Shown piece by piece: positions 55,742 to 64,000 of a stretch of DNA of 64,000 bases; position 1 is the stretch's first letter; the number at the start of each line of letters is the position of its first letter. The notes under the pieces were generated by a model that saw only the letters and a list, made by a program, of their open reading frames with translations, was not told where the DNA came from and ran no database searches. The stretch is from the NCBI RefSeq assembly GCF_900177675.1, contig NZ_FXWM01000001.1, forward strand, positions 1,807,001 to 1,871,000. The letters run 5' to 3'. The position numbers and the translations under genes were made by a program. The DNA comes from Bacillus sp. OV166 (GTDB taxonomy: Bacteria > Bacillota > Bacilli > Bacillales > Cytobacillaceae).

Positions 55742-56374
55742 TTACTTTTTATTAAGAGAGATTTTATAGAGTATGGCTACTTTATTAAAAACGTCCTCAA
55801 TTTGTTGAATTAGCCCATCTGAACCTAATTGGATGACTTGCTCCCTATCGATTGTATAGCCGCATAACAATTCTGCTTTCTTTACGTTTTGCAGCCGATC
55901 AAACAGCGAATGAAGATCATCCTTTGTTAGTTGACGGTGTTCAATTGTTTCTGGTTTTGTATGATCAATAGACCAAACAAAATCTTTTGGTGTATCTTTG
56001 AAAATTTTAGTGATTTTTTTTGAAAATCTTGCAGCAATCTTATCTTTTTGGGGTGCTTCATAAATAACGGCAAACCATATAAATAAATGGGTATTCCACA
56101 AGCCAATTTGAAAATGCGGAAGCATTTTATAACCTCGAGGACTATTTGAAAATGCGACCCAAGTATCCTTTGGTGGATTAATAGTGCGCCTTGCATGTTT
56201 GGCGACATGGACAAACATTTCATCATCTGATAATAAAGATATTGAAGGGGCAAAGTATTCTCCCAAATCTTCTAATTTTGGACGAATTATTTCTTTAAGA
56301 GCTGCCATTCTAGCCTCTAAACCATCTATTAAAAAAACATCAAAATCCTCATTTGTAAATCCCTTAAAGCTCAT
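55742..56374 (-). CDS. yktB: UPF0637 family protein YktB
   Basis: 210-residue protein; MSFKGFTNEDFDVFLIDGLE start and WVAFSNSPRGYKMLPHFQIG are typical of UPF0637 (DUF1054). The frame is open to 56416; ATG 56374 has GGAGG 8 nt upstream. No biochemical role known. Confidence 0.9.
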   Translation of the reverse strand: MSFKGFTNEDFDVFLIDGLEARMAALKEIIRPKLEDLGEYFAPSISLLSDDEMFVHVAKHARRTINPPKDTWVAFSNSPRGYKMLPHFQIGLWNTHLFIWFAVIYEAPQKDKIAARFSKKITKIFKDTPKDFVWSIDHTKPETIEHRQLTKDDLHSLFDRLQNVKKAELLCGYTIDREQVIQLGSDGLIQQIEDVFNKVAILYKISLNKK

Positions 56375-56552
56375 ATACCAAACCTCCAACAAAACAATTG
56401 TACTTAATTGTAGCATACCGCTTAACAGACGAGTAGTGAGATGCTTTCTAGGTTAAAGCACATATTTGTTGCAACATATCTCCCTGACTCATATTATACA
56501 GTAAAAAAAATAATCTGAAAAAATAGTTAAATTTAGGAAGGGGAGGAGAAAC

Positions 56553-56747
56553 GTGAAACAACTTATGAATACCTCACTTAAAAAAGCAGGCGAAAAGGAA
56601 AGAACTGCAGTTTTGCGATTGGAAATGGATTATGAATTAGCTACATTATTCGAAGCGATTGAGGAAAAGAACGAGAAAAAAATGAAGGATTGCAAACAAA
56701 AATTAGAAAAAATCCGCCAAGAATTATTACGATTAAAAGCTCTTTGA
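56553..56747 (+). CDS. ykzI: small coiled-coil protein, YkzI-like
   Basis: 64 residues, nearly all charged and helical with heptad leucines (MDYELATLFEAIEEKNEKKM ... LEKIRQELLRLKAL). GTG start behind GGGAGGAG. Name assigned by position (between yktB and suhB) and size rather than clear motifs. Own terminator downstream. Confidence 0.7.
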   Translation: MKQLMNTSLKKAGEKERTAVLRLEMDYELATLFEAIEEKNEKKMKDCKQKLEKIRQELLRLKAL

Positions 56748-56823
56748 TAAATAAGACGGTTTTTTTATCCAAGGAGAAATAAATAAGAATGAATCGAAAT
56801 AGAATACATCCTGAACTTATCTA

Positions 56824-56865
56824 AAACGAACTCCAGCAAAAAAGAGGGGGGTTCGTTTATTATTG
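56824..56865 (+). terminator. terminator after the YkzI-like gene
   Basis: AAACGAACTCC ... GGGGTTCGTTT followed by ATTATT. Confidence 0.75.
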
Positions 56866-57013
56866 TCCTTTTCTATAATTGGAACTTATAATACGCCAAA
56901 AAGTTGCTGTGTTACAACAATTTGATTAAGCTAAAGGTACATCATCTAATTTGTCAAGCATCATACTACATACATGAAATCAAATGAGGAAATAAGATAT
57001 TTGGAGGAGAATT

Positions 57014-57811
57014 ATGAATTGGGATCAAATATATGCTCATGCAAAGGAATGGGTAAATGAGGCAGGGGTTAAAATCAGGTTATCTTTTAATGAAACATTA
57101 AGTATTGAAACAAAAACGAACGCTAATGATCTTGTGACAAATATCGATAAAGAAATTGAACAATTTTTTATTAGTAAAATTAGAGAAGTGTATCCAGATC
57201 ATAAAATAATGGGCGAAGAGGGATTTGGTGATTCACTTGATAGTCTTGAGGGAATTGTTTGGATGATTGATCCAATCGATGGGACGATGAATTTCGTCCA
57301 TCAACAAAGAAATTTTGCTATTTCCGTTGGCGTGTATGAAAATGGTGTTGGAAAGATAGGACTCATATATGATGTGGTTTATGACGAATTGTATCATGCT
57401 AAAAGAGGAAATGGGGCCTATTTAAATGAAAAGCCTCTAGATGTACTAAAGGAAACAACCGTTAAGGAATCCATCATCGCACTCAATGCCACATGGGTGA
57501 TGGAAAATCATCGGATCGATCACAATTTAATGATTCCACTTGTTAAAGCAGCGAGAGGAACAAGGTCTTATGGTTCTGCTGCGCTCGAAATGGTTTTTGT
57601 GGCAACAGGAAGAGTGGATGCCTATATTTCCATGCGTTTATCACCATGGGATATTGCTGCTGGTGCAGTAATAATTGAAGAACTAGGTGGTATAGTGACA
57701 AATTTAAAGGGAGATAAGCTGAATTTCCTTTCGCAGGATTCATTACTAACAGCTAAACCTGGCCTACACCAATCAATCTTAAAGGATTACTTAAAAGAGG
57801 GAAAATGGTAA
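57014..57811 (+). CDS. suhB: inositol-1-monophosphatase family protein SuhB
   Basis: 265-residue magnesium/lithium-sensitive phosphatase. Motif A WMIDPIDGTMNFVHQ (about residues 82-96), upstream acidic GEEGFGDS, and motif B SPWDIAAGAVIIEELGG. In B. subtilis yktC is also an inositol monophosphatase. RBS TTGGAGGAG. Confidence 0.93.
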   Translation: MNWDQIYAHAKEWVNEAGVKIRLSFNETLSIETKTNANDLVTNIDKEIEQFFISKIREVYPDHKIMGEEGFGDSLDSLEGIVWMIDPIDGTMNFVHQQRNFAISVGVYENGVGKIGLIYDVVYDELYHAKRGNGAYLNEKPLDVLKETTVKESIIALNATWVMENHRIDHNLMIPLVKAARGTRSYGSAALEMVFVATGRVDAYISMRLSPWDIAAGAVIIEELGGIVTNLKGDKLNFLSQDSLLTAKPGLHQSILKDYLKEGKW

Positions 57812-57840
57812 AAAAGAAGCCAATCGAGGCTTCTTTTTAT
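57810..57840. terminator. suhB / ylaF bidirectional terminator
   Basis: AAAAAGAAGCC-AATCGA-GGCTTCTTTTT. Confidence 0.9.
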
Positions 57841-58022
57841 AACTCACCGTTCTCGCGCATTTTTCTTTTTGTTTTAAAGCCCATTCCCATTATTACAATA
57901 ATTGCAACGAAACAACCAATTGCTCCTACTACGCTTTTTTCGCTTATTGCGATTCCAATCCCCATTATACTTGCGGCTGCAAGGATGGCATACACAAGTA
58001 AAGGCCACTTCACGTTTTTCAT
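57837..58022 (-). CDS. ylaF: YlaF family membrane protein (DUF5325)
   Basis: 61-residue protein with two hydrophobic helices (PLLVYAILAAASIMGIGIAI and VVGAIGCFVAIIVIMGMGF) and a basic C-terminus. The frame opens at 58043; ATG 58022 has AAAAGGGG upstream. Divergent from typA as in B. subtilis. Function unknown. Confidence 0.82.
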   Translation of the reverse strand: MKNVKWPLLVYAILAAASIMGIGIAISEKSVVGAIGCFVAIIVIMGMGFKTKRKMRENGEL

Positions 58023-58201
58023 TATTTTATACCCCTTTTTCATTGAAATACAGCTAGTTAAAGGCCCACTGTTTTAAGTATATTTTTATTCTACAATAAA
58101 ATGGTTAGGAGTTTCCACTTTATTTGTGGTATAATGTTTTAGTTATAAATGAGAAACTATAAATAGTTTTATTTTTAAAATATAGGTAGGAGTGGAATTG
58201 T

Positions 58202-60040
58202 TTGAAATTAAGAGATGATATACGTAATATTGCAATTATTGCCCACGTTGACCACGGTAAAACAACATTGGTTGACCAATTGTTAAAACAGTCAGGTACA
58301 TTTCGTACTAATGAACATGTAGAAGAACGTGCAATGGATTCCAATGATTTAGAAAGAGAACGCGGAATCACCATTTTGGCGAAAAACACAGCTATTCAAT
58401 ACAAAGATAAACGAATCAATATATTGGATACACCGGGACACGCTGATTTTGGCGGAGAAGTTGAACGGATTATGAAAATGGTTGATGGTGTATTGTTAGT
58501 AGTTGATGCCTATGAAGGCTGTATGCCACAAACTCGTTTTGTTCTTAAAAAGGCGTTAGAGCAGAATTTAACTCCAATTGTTGTTGTTAATAAAATTGAC
58601 CGTGACTTCGCTCGACCTGCAGAGGTAATCGATGAAGTGATCGATTTGTTTATCGAACTTGGCGCAAATGAAGATCAGCTAGAGTTCCCAGTTATTTACG
58701 CGTCAGCGATTAATGGTACTGCAAGTACTGATCCGGAAAAGCAAGACGAAAACATGCAATCCTTGTATGATGCAATTGTTGAATATATCCCTGCCCCTGT
58801 TGATAATCGTGAAGAACCGTTGCAATTCCAGGTTGCCCTTCTCGATTATAATGATTATGTTGGCAGAATCGGAATTGGACGTGTATTCCGTGGGACAATG
58901 CAAGTTGGCCAACAAGTAGCACTAATGAAAATAGACGGTACGGTTAAACAATTCCGTGTAACTAAAATTTTTGGTTTCTTTGGATTAAAACGCCAAGAAA
59001 TACAAGAAGCAGTAGCTGGGGACTTAATCGCTGTCTCTGGCATGGAGGACATTAATGTTGGTGAAACAGTTTGTCCTGTTGAACATCAGGAAGCACTACC
59101 AATTTTACGAATTGACGAACCGACACTACAAATGACTTTTGTTGTAAACAATAGCCCATTTGCTGGTAGAGAAGGTAAGTATCTAACTTCAAGAAAAATA
59201 GAAGAAAGACTTCTTGCCCAATTGCAAACAGATGTCAGCTTACGTGTTGAAAATACAGATTCACCAGATGCATGGATCGTTTCTGGCCGTGGGGAACTCC
59301 ATTTATCAATTCTGATTGAAAACATGCGCCGTGAAGGCTATGAGCTTCAAGTTTCAAAACCTGAAGTAATTGTTAGGGTTGTTGACGGTGTTCGCAGCGA
59401 ACCAGTTGAAAGAGTTCAAATTGATGTGCCTGAAGAACATACTGGTTCAGTGATGGAATCAATCGGTGCCCGTAAAGGTGAAATGATTGATATGATAAAC
59501 AATGGTTCTGGTCAAGTTCGCTTAATCTTTAATGTACCAGCACGTGGGTTAATTGGTTACACAACCGAGTTTTTAACAATGACTCGAGGTTATGGAATTA
59601 TTAATCATACCTTTGATAGCTATCAGCCAATGTTGCCAGGTCAAGTAGGCGGAAGACACCAAGGTGTACTTGTGTCAATGGAATCCGGGAAAGCATCAAC
59701 ATACGGTATCATGCAAATAGAAGACCGCGGAACCATTTTCGTTGAACCAGGTACGGAAATTTACGAGGGGATGATCGTTGGCGAAAACACTCGTGAAAAT
59801 GACATCACCGTTAATATTACAAAAATGAAACAGGCGACAAATGTTCGTTCAGCTAACAAAGACCAAACATCTGTTATTAAAAAACCACGTATCATGACAT
59901 TAGAAGAGTCATTAGAATATTTAAATGATGACGAATATTGTGAGGTTACTCCAGAATCGATTCGTCTTCGTAAAAAAATTCTTGATAAAAACGAACGTGA
60001 AAGAGCAGCTAAAAAGAAAAAATATGCTGAACAGAGTTAA
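58202..60040 (+). CDS. typA: ribosome-associated GTPase TypA/BipA
   Basis: 612-residue translational GTPase needed for ribosome assembly or translation under stress and cold. G1 [11 protein letters not shown]3 [12 protein letters not shown]4 NKID; EF-G-like domains III and V and the BipA-specific C-terminus follow. TTG start ([13 protein letters not shown]) behind AGGAGTGG. Leads an operon with ylaH and the 96-aa gene. Confidence 0.97.
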   Translation: MKLRDDIRNIAIIAHVDHGKTTLVDQLLKQSGTFRTNEHVEERAMDSNDLERERGITILAKNTAIQYKDKRINILDTPGHADFGGEVERIMKMVDGVLLVVDAYEGCMPQTRFVLKKALEQNLTPIVVVNKIDRDFARPAEVIDEVIDLFIELGANEDQLEFPVIYASAINGTASTDPEKQDENMQSLYDAIVEYIPAPVDNREEPLQFQVALLDYNDYVGRIGIGRVFRGTMQVGQQVALMKIDGTVKQFRVTKIFGFFGLKRQEIQEAVAGDLIAVSGMEDINVGETVCPVEHQEALPILRIDEPTLQMTFVVNNSPFAGREGKYLTSRKIEERLLAQLQTDVSLRVENTDSPDAWIVSGRGELHLSILIENMRREGYELQVSKPEVIVRVVDGVRSEPVERVQIDVPEEHTGSVMESIGARKGEMIDMINNGSGQVRLIFNVPARGLIGYTTEFLTMTRGYGIINHTFDSYQPMLPGQVGGRHQGVLVSMESGKASTYGIMQIEDRGTIFVEPGTEIYEGMIVGENTRENDITVNITKMKQATNVRSANKDQTSVIKKPRIMTLEESLEYLNDDEYCEVTPESIRLRKKILDKNERERAAKKKKYAEQS

Positions 60041-60059
60041 GTAAAAGGAGTGCAAGAAG

Positions 60060-60365
60060 ATGGAAGGATTCTCTCCTAGTCTTAGATTTTTCATTGAACT
60101 AACAGATGTAAAAACTGCTGTGTGGTTACAGTATTTATATATTGTAATTTTAGCGGCAATTGTATATAAGTTAGGCTTTGCAAAAAAACTGCCTCTTTTG
60201 AAAAACATCGTGATCTATATTTGCCTCTTAATTGGATGCTTTGTAATGCTTATTTTTTCTTATGCCTTACCAATTGCAGAAGGACTTGCAGGTGCGGCGG
60301 TGTTATTGATCATCTATAAAATACGCTTACATCAAACGAAAAAGCATCAGGCTGAAGCGAAATAA
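60060..60365 (+). CDS. ylaH: YlaH-like membrane protein
   Basis: 101 residues with two to three helices (LQYLYIVILAAIVYKLG, IVIYICLLIGCFVMLIFSYA, AGAAVLLIIYK). AAAAGGAG precedes the ATG, 19 nt after typA. YlaH family; no function known. Confidence 0.87.
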   Translation: MEGFSPSLRFFIELTDVKTAVWLQYLYIVILAAIVYKLGFAKKLPLLKNIVIYICLLIGCFVMLIFSYALPIAEGLAGAAVLLIIYKIRLHQTKKHQAEAK

Positions 60366-60380
60366 CGGGGGTTTAATTAA

Positions 60381-60671
60381 ATGAAATCCGTACAGGATAC
60401 ACTATATAATTGGCTTACTATTAAGGTTGTATGCGACGCAAGGCCTGATGACACAGCAGCACGAGATACACTAAACCTTTTTGAAGAAATGATAGCTGAT
60501 CTTCAGCTCTCAAACATTGAGGTAACAAAAGATGATGTCATGTATTATGTTTCCTATCAGCAAGGAGAAGAAACAAAAAAAACGCGTTATCCTCAGGAAT
60601 TAATTGAGGTTATGCTAAACCAAATCAATCAAGAGCCAGAAAAGTACGAGAATTACCCAATTGAAGATTAA
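60381..60671 (+). CDS. hypothetical protein, 96 aa
   Basis: Acidic soluble protein starting MKSVQDTLYNWLTIKVVCDA, with DDVMYYVSYQQGEETKKTRY in the centre. Occupies the slot between ylaH and ylaI; I know no function. ATG behind GGGGG, 15 nt after ylaH, so it belongs to the typA operon. Strong terminator follows. Confidence 0.8.
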   Translation: MKSVQDTLYNWLTIKVVCDARPDDTAARDTLNLFEEMIADLQLSNIEVTKDDVMYYVSYQQGEETKKTRYPQELIEVMLNQINQEPEKYENYPIED

Positions 60672-60672
60672 A

Positions 60673-60718
60673 AAAACCATCATGTTCATTCCACTTTGGA
60701 ATGAGCATGATGGTTTTT
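60673..60718 (+). terminator. typA operon terminator
   Basis: AAACCATCATGTTCATTCC / GGAATGAGCATGATGGTTT: 18 of 19 pairs, T run after. Confidence 0.92.
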
Positions 60719-60720
60719 GC

Positions 60721-60757
60721 TTGTCCAGCACCAGCGCCTAGGGACGCTTCCGCTATT
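60721..60757. repeat. fragment of the dispersed GGCGCTGG repeat
   Basis: Minus strand reads AGCGGAAGCGTCCCTAGGCG then CTGGTGCTGGACAA: both ends of the 126-bp repeat of 40088 joined without the middle. Confidence 0.65.
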
Positions 60758-60761
60758 CGTT

Positions 60762-60962
60762 TTACCAATCATCTTCTTCAGATTTCGCACGATATAATCG
60801 AAAATTGCCTGTTTCAAATCTGGCATTTGTTTTTTCAGTTATTCTTGTCTTACATTCTTTACACATATATGTATGGATGGGACGATTCCGTAGACGCTTG
60901 GCCTCAAACGATTCATCTTCAATCGCTTCAATTTTATCGCAAATTACGCATTTAACTCTCAT
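60762..60962 (-). CDS. ylaI: YlaI family zinc-finger protein (DUF2197)
   Basis: 66 residues with two CxxC pairs, VKCVICDK and YMCKECKTR, forming a zinc ribbon. RBS AAGAGGTG. YlaI in B. subtilis, function unknown. Confidence 0.88.
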   Translation of the reverse strand: MRVKCVICDKIEAIEDESFEAKRLRNRPIHTYMCKECKTRITEKTNARFETGNFRLYRAKSEEDDW

Positions 60963-61130
60963 TAAGACACCTCTTTAACTATTTCTAATAACCGACTGTT
61001 TCCTCTAGTATATCATGGCAGAAAGTTTGAATGTAATCAATTGGTTTAATTTGATGAAAGCATGGGATAGTAGTAATATGAGAATATCTGTTTTTAACAG
61101 GGTGAAGGAATAAGTAAAGGGGATGTTTTA

Positions 61131-61586
61131 ATGGCAAACCAAGTGGAACCAAGGCTAATCAAGCCTTTATATGATGAACTGCAAAAGGAACGGTTCGTGA
61201 CAGTGGCAACCGTAGATCATGAAACAGGGGGCCCAAATATTAGTTCTATTTCTTGGGTATTAGCAAAAGATGAAAGTACCATTTATTTTGCAGTAGATAA
61301 TCGTTCCAGAATTCTTGAAAATTTAATTAATAACAATCAAGTCGTTATTAATATAATTGCTAATGAATCTACATACGCAATTCATGGGACAGCCCAGATA
61401 ATAGAAGAGAGACTTAAAGATGTACCATTAAAGCTGGCTTTGATACAAGTAGCGATAACTGCAGTAAGGGATGTTATGTTTTATGGATCTAAAATAGTCT
61501 CTGAAGTTCAATATGATAAAACATATGATAAAAACGCTGCCCAAAAGTTAGACAATCAAGTTATGGAAGCAATGAGAAAAGCTTAG
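61131..61586 (+). CDS. pyridoxamine 5'-phosphate oxidase-like flavin-binding protein
   Basis: 151-residue split-barrel protein: FVTVATVDHETGGPNISSIS at the start of the barrel, VDNRSRILENLINNNQVVIN typical of the FMN-contact region, AIHGTAQIIEE. True PdxH signatures are absent, so the substrate is unknown. ATG behind AAAGGGG. Ends inside a long bidirectional terminator. Confidence 0.83.
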   Translation: MANQVEPRLIKPLYDELQKERFVTVATVDHETGGPNISSISWVLAKDESTIYFAVDNRSRILENLINNNQVVINIIANESTYAIHGTAQIIEERLKDVPLKLALIQVAITAVRDVMFYGSKIVSEVQYDKTYDKNAAQKLDNQVMEAMRKA

Positions 61587-61611
61587 GAATCCCTAAGCTT
61601 TTCTCATTTTT
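61571..61611. terminator. bidirectional terminator, flavin protein / ylaJ
   Basis: AATGAGAAAAGCTTAGG / CCTAAGCTTTTCTCATT, 17-bp perfect stem overlapping the stop codon of the plus-strand gene. Confidence 0.92.
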
Positions 61612-62194
61612 ATTTATAGTGATTAGATTGGTCTTCTTGTTCCTTTTCTAGTTTCTTTTTATCCTTTTCAGGAAGCTTTTTATCAGATTTTTCGGTGGCA
61701 TTTTTAGGGCTTGGAGTAATTAAATCTCCAGGTATCTCAGGCATTAATCGACCTGCTACATCTGCTAGTTCCTCCATAATGCCCTGAATAGGCCTGTCTT
61801 TATTTATATCTACTTGTATTTCTTTTAAACGTTGTGTAGTATCAGCATCAGCAACCACCACTGCTTTTGCCCCGTAAGGATCCTTTTTTAAGCTTTCTGC
61901 TACAGAATATTTTATTGATCCCACTTGGGAACGATCAATTTTCGCATTTACATCAATTCCGACAATCGCATATCTTCCTAATACCACTGCAGTTGCATCG
62001 TTAACATTTGGGATACTTGTCGCCAGCTTAACTAATCGTTTGGAGATTTCCTGCCCCGTTTTTCGGTCAACACTTTCAATGTAGCTGTTTTTTACCTTAA
62101 CATATGATGCGTTCTCATTGTTTGTTAGTTCCCTTTTTGTACTGCAGCCGGTTAGGATCAGACATAACGCAGTAATAATTAAGGTTTTCTTCAT
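61610..62194 (-). CDS. ylaJ: YhcN/YlaJ-family sporulation lipoprotein
   Basis: 194 residues: signal with lipobox ILTGCSTKREL (Cys17), a YhcN/YlaJ domain (KLATSIPNVNDATAVVLGRY, VGIDVNAKIDRSQVGSIKYS) and a Lys/Glu-rich tail. Homologues are placed in the forespore inner membrane and affect spore germination. RBS GGAGGTGG. Divergent from ylaK. Confidence 0.9.
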   Translation of the reverse strand: MKKTLIITALCLILTGCSTKRELTNNENASYVKVKNSYIESVDRKTGQEISKRLVKLATSIPNVNDATAVVLGRYAIVGIDVNAKIDRSQVGSIKYSVAESLKKDPYGAKAVVVADADTTQRLKEIQVDINKDRPIQGIMEELADVAGRLMPEIPGDLITPSPKNATEKSDKKLPEKDKKKLEKEQEDQSNHYK

Positions 62195-62398
62195 TTATTA
62201 TCCACCTCCGCATTACTTATAAATAATTGAAATTAAACCTCTTCATACGAATTATTGAATGGTCTCACTAACATTTATTGTGCGGAACTCCTTCTATCTT
62301 TATTCCAATAAACATATATTTTACCAAAGTCCAATCTAGCAAAAGGGTTGTTCCGCAATTTAACAAACCTAACAACAAGGAAAGCAGGAGGCGTTGCT

Positions 62399-63727
62399 TT
62401 GAGTAAGATATACGTGTTAGATACAAATGTTTTGTTACAAGACCCGTATTCCCTCTTCTCCTTTGAAGATAATGAAGTTGTTATTCCTGCAGTGGTTCTT
62501 GAAGAAGTGGACTCAAAGAAAAGATATATGGATGAAGTTGGGAGAAATGCAAGACATGTTTCGAGATTAATTGATGGACTGAGGGCCTCAGGAAAACTCC
62601 ACGAGAAAATCCCGCTTGAAAACGGTGGAACCATCAGAATTGAATTGAATCATCGTACCTTTCATGAGCTTCAGGATATATTTGTTGAAAAAACAAATGA
62701 TAATCGTATTCTTGCTGTGGCAAAAAATTTATTTTTAGAAGAACAAACAAAGGAAAATGGAAAGCCAGTCATTCTCGTTAGTAAGGATGCCCTAGTTAGG
62801 GTAAAAGCAGATGCCATAGGTTTAGATGCTGAAGATTTTTTAAATGACCGTGTTGTAGAAATCGATCATATTTACACAGGTTTTTTTGAAGTATTTCTTC
62901 CAATAGAATTACTAGGTCGTTTTTATGAAAAAGGGGAGTTAAATCTTTCTGAGATCGCCAATCACCCATTTTATCCAAACCAATTTCTAGTAATGAAAGA
63001 TGCTCTTGGTAGTTCTGCTTCAGCGATAGGAATGGTAGATAAAACGAGTAAGAAGGTAAAAAAATTAGCATTAAACCAAGAGCATGTTTGGGGGATTCAT
63101 TCAAGAAATGTACAACAAACAATGGCTATTGAATTATTACTTCGTAAGGATATTCATCTAGTTACATTAACGGGGAAGGCAGGCACAGGGAAAACGCTTC
63201 TTGCATTAGCCTCAGGATTAATGCAAACGGAAGATTTCAGGGAATATAAAAAACTATTAGTGGCTAGACCAATTGTACCTGTGGGAAAAGATTTAGGGTT
63301 TTTACCGGGAGAAAAACAAGAGAAATTAAGACCATGGATGCAGCCAATCTTTGATAATCTAGAATATCTTTTCAATACTAAAAAGCCTGGTGAACTTGAT
63401 GCGATTTTAGCAGGAATGGGTTCGATTGAGGTAGAGGCATTAACGTATATTCGAGGCAGAAGTTTGCCAAAGCAGTTTATCATTATTGATGAAGCACAAA
63501 ACTTAACGAAGCATGAAGTAAAGACCATCCTTACCCGTGTCGGAGAAGGCAGTAAAATTGTTTTAATGGGTGACCCAGAACAGATAGATCATCCATATCT
63601 TGATGCCTATAACAACGGTTTAACGTATGTAGTAGAAAAGTTCAAGGATCAAGTCATTTCCGGACATGTTAAATTAATGAAAGGGGAAAGGTCAGGATTG
63701 GCACTATTGGCAGCTGATTTGCTGTAA
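62399..63727 (+). CDS. ylaK: PhoH-family ATPase with N-terminal PIN domain (YlaK)
   Basis: 442 residues. N-terminal PIN nuclease domain (KIYVLDTNVLLQDP with metal Asp; NDNRILAVAKN) and C-terminal PhoH ATPase with GKAGTGKTLLALASG (Walker A) and FIIIDEAQNL (Walker B). Such PIN-PhoH2 proteins unwind and cut RNA. The frame opens at 62348; TTG 62399 has GCAGGAGG 7 nt upstream and gives the B. subtilis length. Confidence 0.93.
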   Translation: MSKIYVLDTNVLLQDPYSLFSFEDNEVVIPAVVLEEVDSKKRYMDEVGRNARHVSRLIDGLRASGKLHEKIPLENGGTIRIELNHRTFHELQDIFVEKTNDNRILAVAKNLFLEEQTKENGKPVILVSKDALVRVKADAIGLDAEDFLNDRVVEIDHIYTGFFEVFLPIELLGRFYEKGELNLSEIANHPFYPNQFLVMKDALGSSASAIGMVDKTSKKVKKLALNQEHVWGIHSRNVQQTMAIELLLRKDIHLVTLTGKAGTGKTLLALASGLMQTEDFREYKKLLVARPIVPVGKDLGFLPGEKQEKLRPWMQPIFDNLEYLFNTKKPGELDAILAGMGSIEVEALTYIRGRSLPKQFIIIDEAQNLTKHEVKTILTRVGEGSKIVLMGDPEQIDHPYLDAYNNGLTYVVEKFKDQVISGHVKLMKGERSGLALLAADLL

Positions 63728-63742
63728 ATAATCCTTAAAAGT

Positions 63743-63774
63743 AAAACGGGTGCCCAAGGCACCCGTTTTATTTT
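63743..63774. terminator. bidirectional terminator after ylaK
   Basis: AAAACGGGTGCC-CAA-GGCACCCGTTTT, perfect. Confidence 0.93.
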
Positions 63775-64000
63775 ATGATAAAACTCTTAATATTTTTAAT
63801 GGGACTTTGTTGATTTGAACCATCACCTAAATAGACATGAACGGGACCATCTAACGTAAGTGGTTTACCTTTATCGGAGAAACCCAATATAAAATCATAG
63901 GCTGTTTCAAGAGGGTACTCATATTCACCCTCTGTGCTCTGAATTACAAAAGTGTGAGCATCACGAGAAGGCTCCGAATTTAATAAAAAAGGCTTCAATG
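63768..64000 (-). CDS. hypothetical protein in the ylaL position (possibly partial)
   Basis: At least 76 residues, frame open to the window edge. A TTG at 63998 (MKPFLLNSEPSRD) could be a start but nothing upstream is visible. The chain FVIQSTEGEYEYPLETAYDF and DGPVHVYLGDGSN looks beta-rich. In B. subtilis ylaL follows ylaK; the name is suggested by position only. Confidence 0.55.
   Translation of the reverse strand, partial: LKPFLLNSEPSRDAHTFVIQSTEGEYEYPLETAYDFILGFSDKGKPLTLDGPVHVYLGDGSNQQSPIKNIKSFIIK

Overview
The window is about 64 kb of chromosome from a low-GC, endospore-forming Bacillaceae member. Three things point there: a Spo0E-type phosphatase and a YlaJ-type spore lipoprotein, strong AGGAGG-type ribosome binding sites with frequent TTG/GTG starts, and a gene order that follows Bacillus subtilis mtnWXBD - spo0E - clpE - ykvI - ykvS - ptsHI - patA - ykyB - ykuE - ykuIJ - ykuL(darB) - ccpC - dapH-dapL - ykuUV - ktrC - rnjA-rpoY - ykrA - def - ykyA - pdhABCD - SR1 - speA - yktAB - suhB - ylaF - typA - ylaHIJK. 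A Neobacillus-like relative is my best guess; the genus cannot be fixed from this window. No rRNA, tRNA, prophage or CRISPR array was seen.

Layout. 1-2.7 kb: end of the methionine-salvage operon (mtnW is cut by the window edge). 2.9-3.9 kb: a Spo0E-like gene and a 5'-truncated ZIP transporter gene. 4.2-7.7 kb: a complete fixABCX-type operon (EtfB, EtfA, FixC, FixX) behind a perfect cre box. 8.2-12.8 kb: a hemerythrin-like protein with an Fnr-type box at -41.5, an Fsr-like MFS pump, an MhqR-like MarR regulator with a consensus promoter and operator, and an M3 peptidase. 12.8-17.4 kb: clpE under CtsR control, ykvI, a CPBP protease and ykvS. 18-20.2 kb: ptsH-ptsI. 20.4-25.6 kb: accessory enzymes (azoreductase, an atypical SDR, an apparently frameshifted ykwC) and patA. 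25.8-29.2 kb: two IS1182-derived elements flanking ykyB and ykuE. 29.2-39.3 kb: the yku region with the lysine/diaminopimelate genes and redox proteins. 39.4-45.2 kb: ktrC, a tandem 126-bp repeat array, rnjA-rpoY, a candidate 23-residue cationic peptide gene, ykrA, def and ykyA. 45.7-50.6 kb: pdhABCD. 50.8-56.7 kb: a third IS1182-derived element, the SR1/SR1P dual-function RNA, speA and small conserved genes. 57-64 kb: suhB, typA and the yla genes.

How the parts work together. The metabolic theme is the glycolysis-pyruvate junction and its control: HPr and enzyme I (with Ser46 for CcpA signalling), pyruvate dehydrogenase, CcpC, DarB, cre boxes, and an SR1 locus with two full matches to the CcpN operator. 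SR1P is known to connect GapA with RNase J1, and rnjA is also in this window. The fix complex would spend NADH to make low-potential electrons.

The most unusual points are: three IS1182-derived elements sitting inside transcription terminators with the hairpin duplicated on both sides; the small amphipathic peptide gene beside rpoY; the near-identical 126-bp tandem repeats between ktrC and rnjA; fixABCX in a Bacillus-type chromosome; and the Fnr, MhqR and CcpN sites, whose geometry fits known regulators well. No completely new multi-gene system was identified with confidence.
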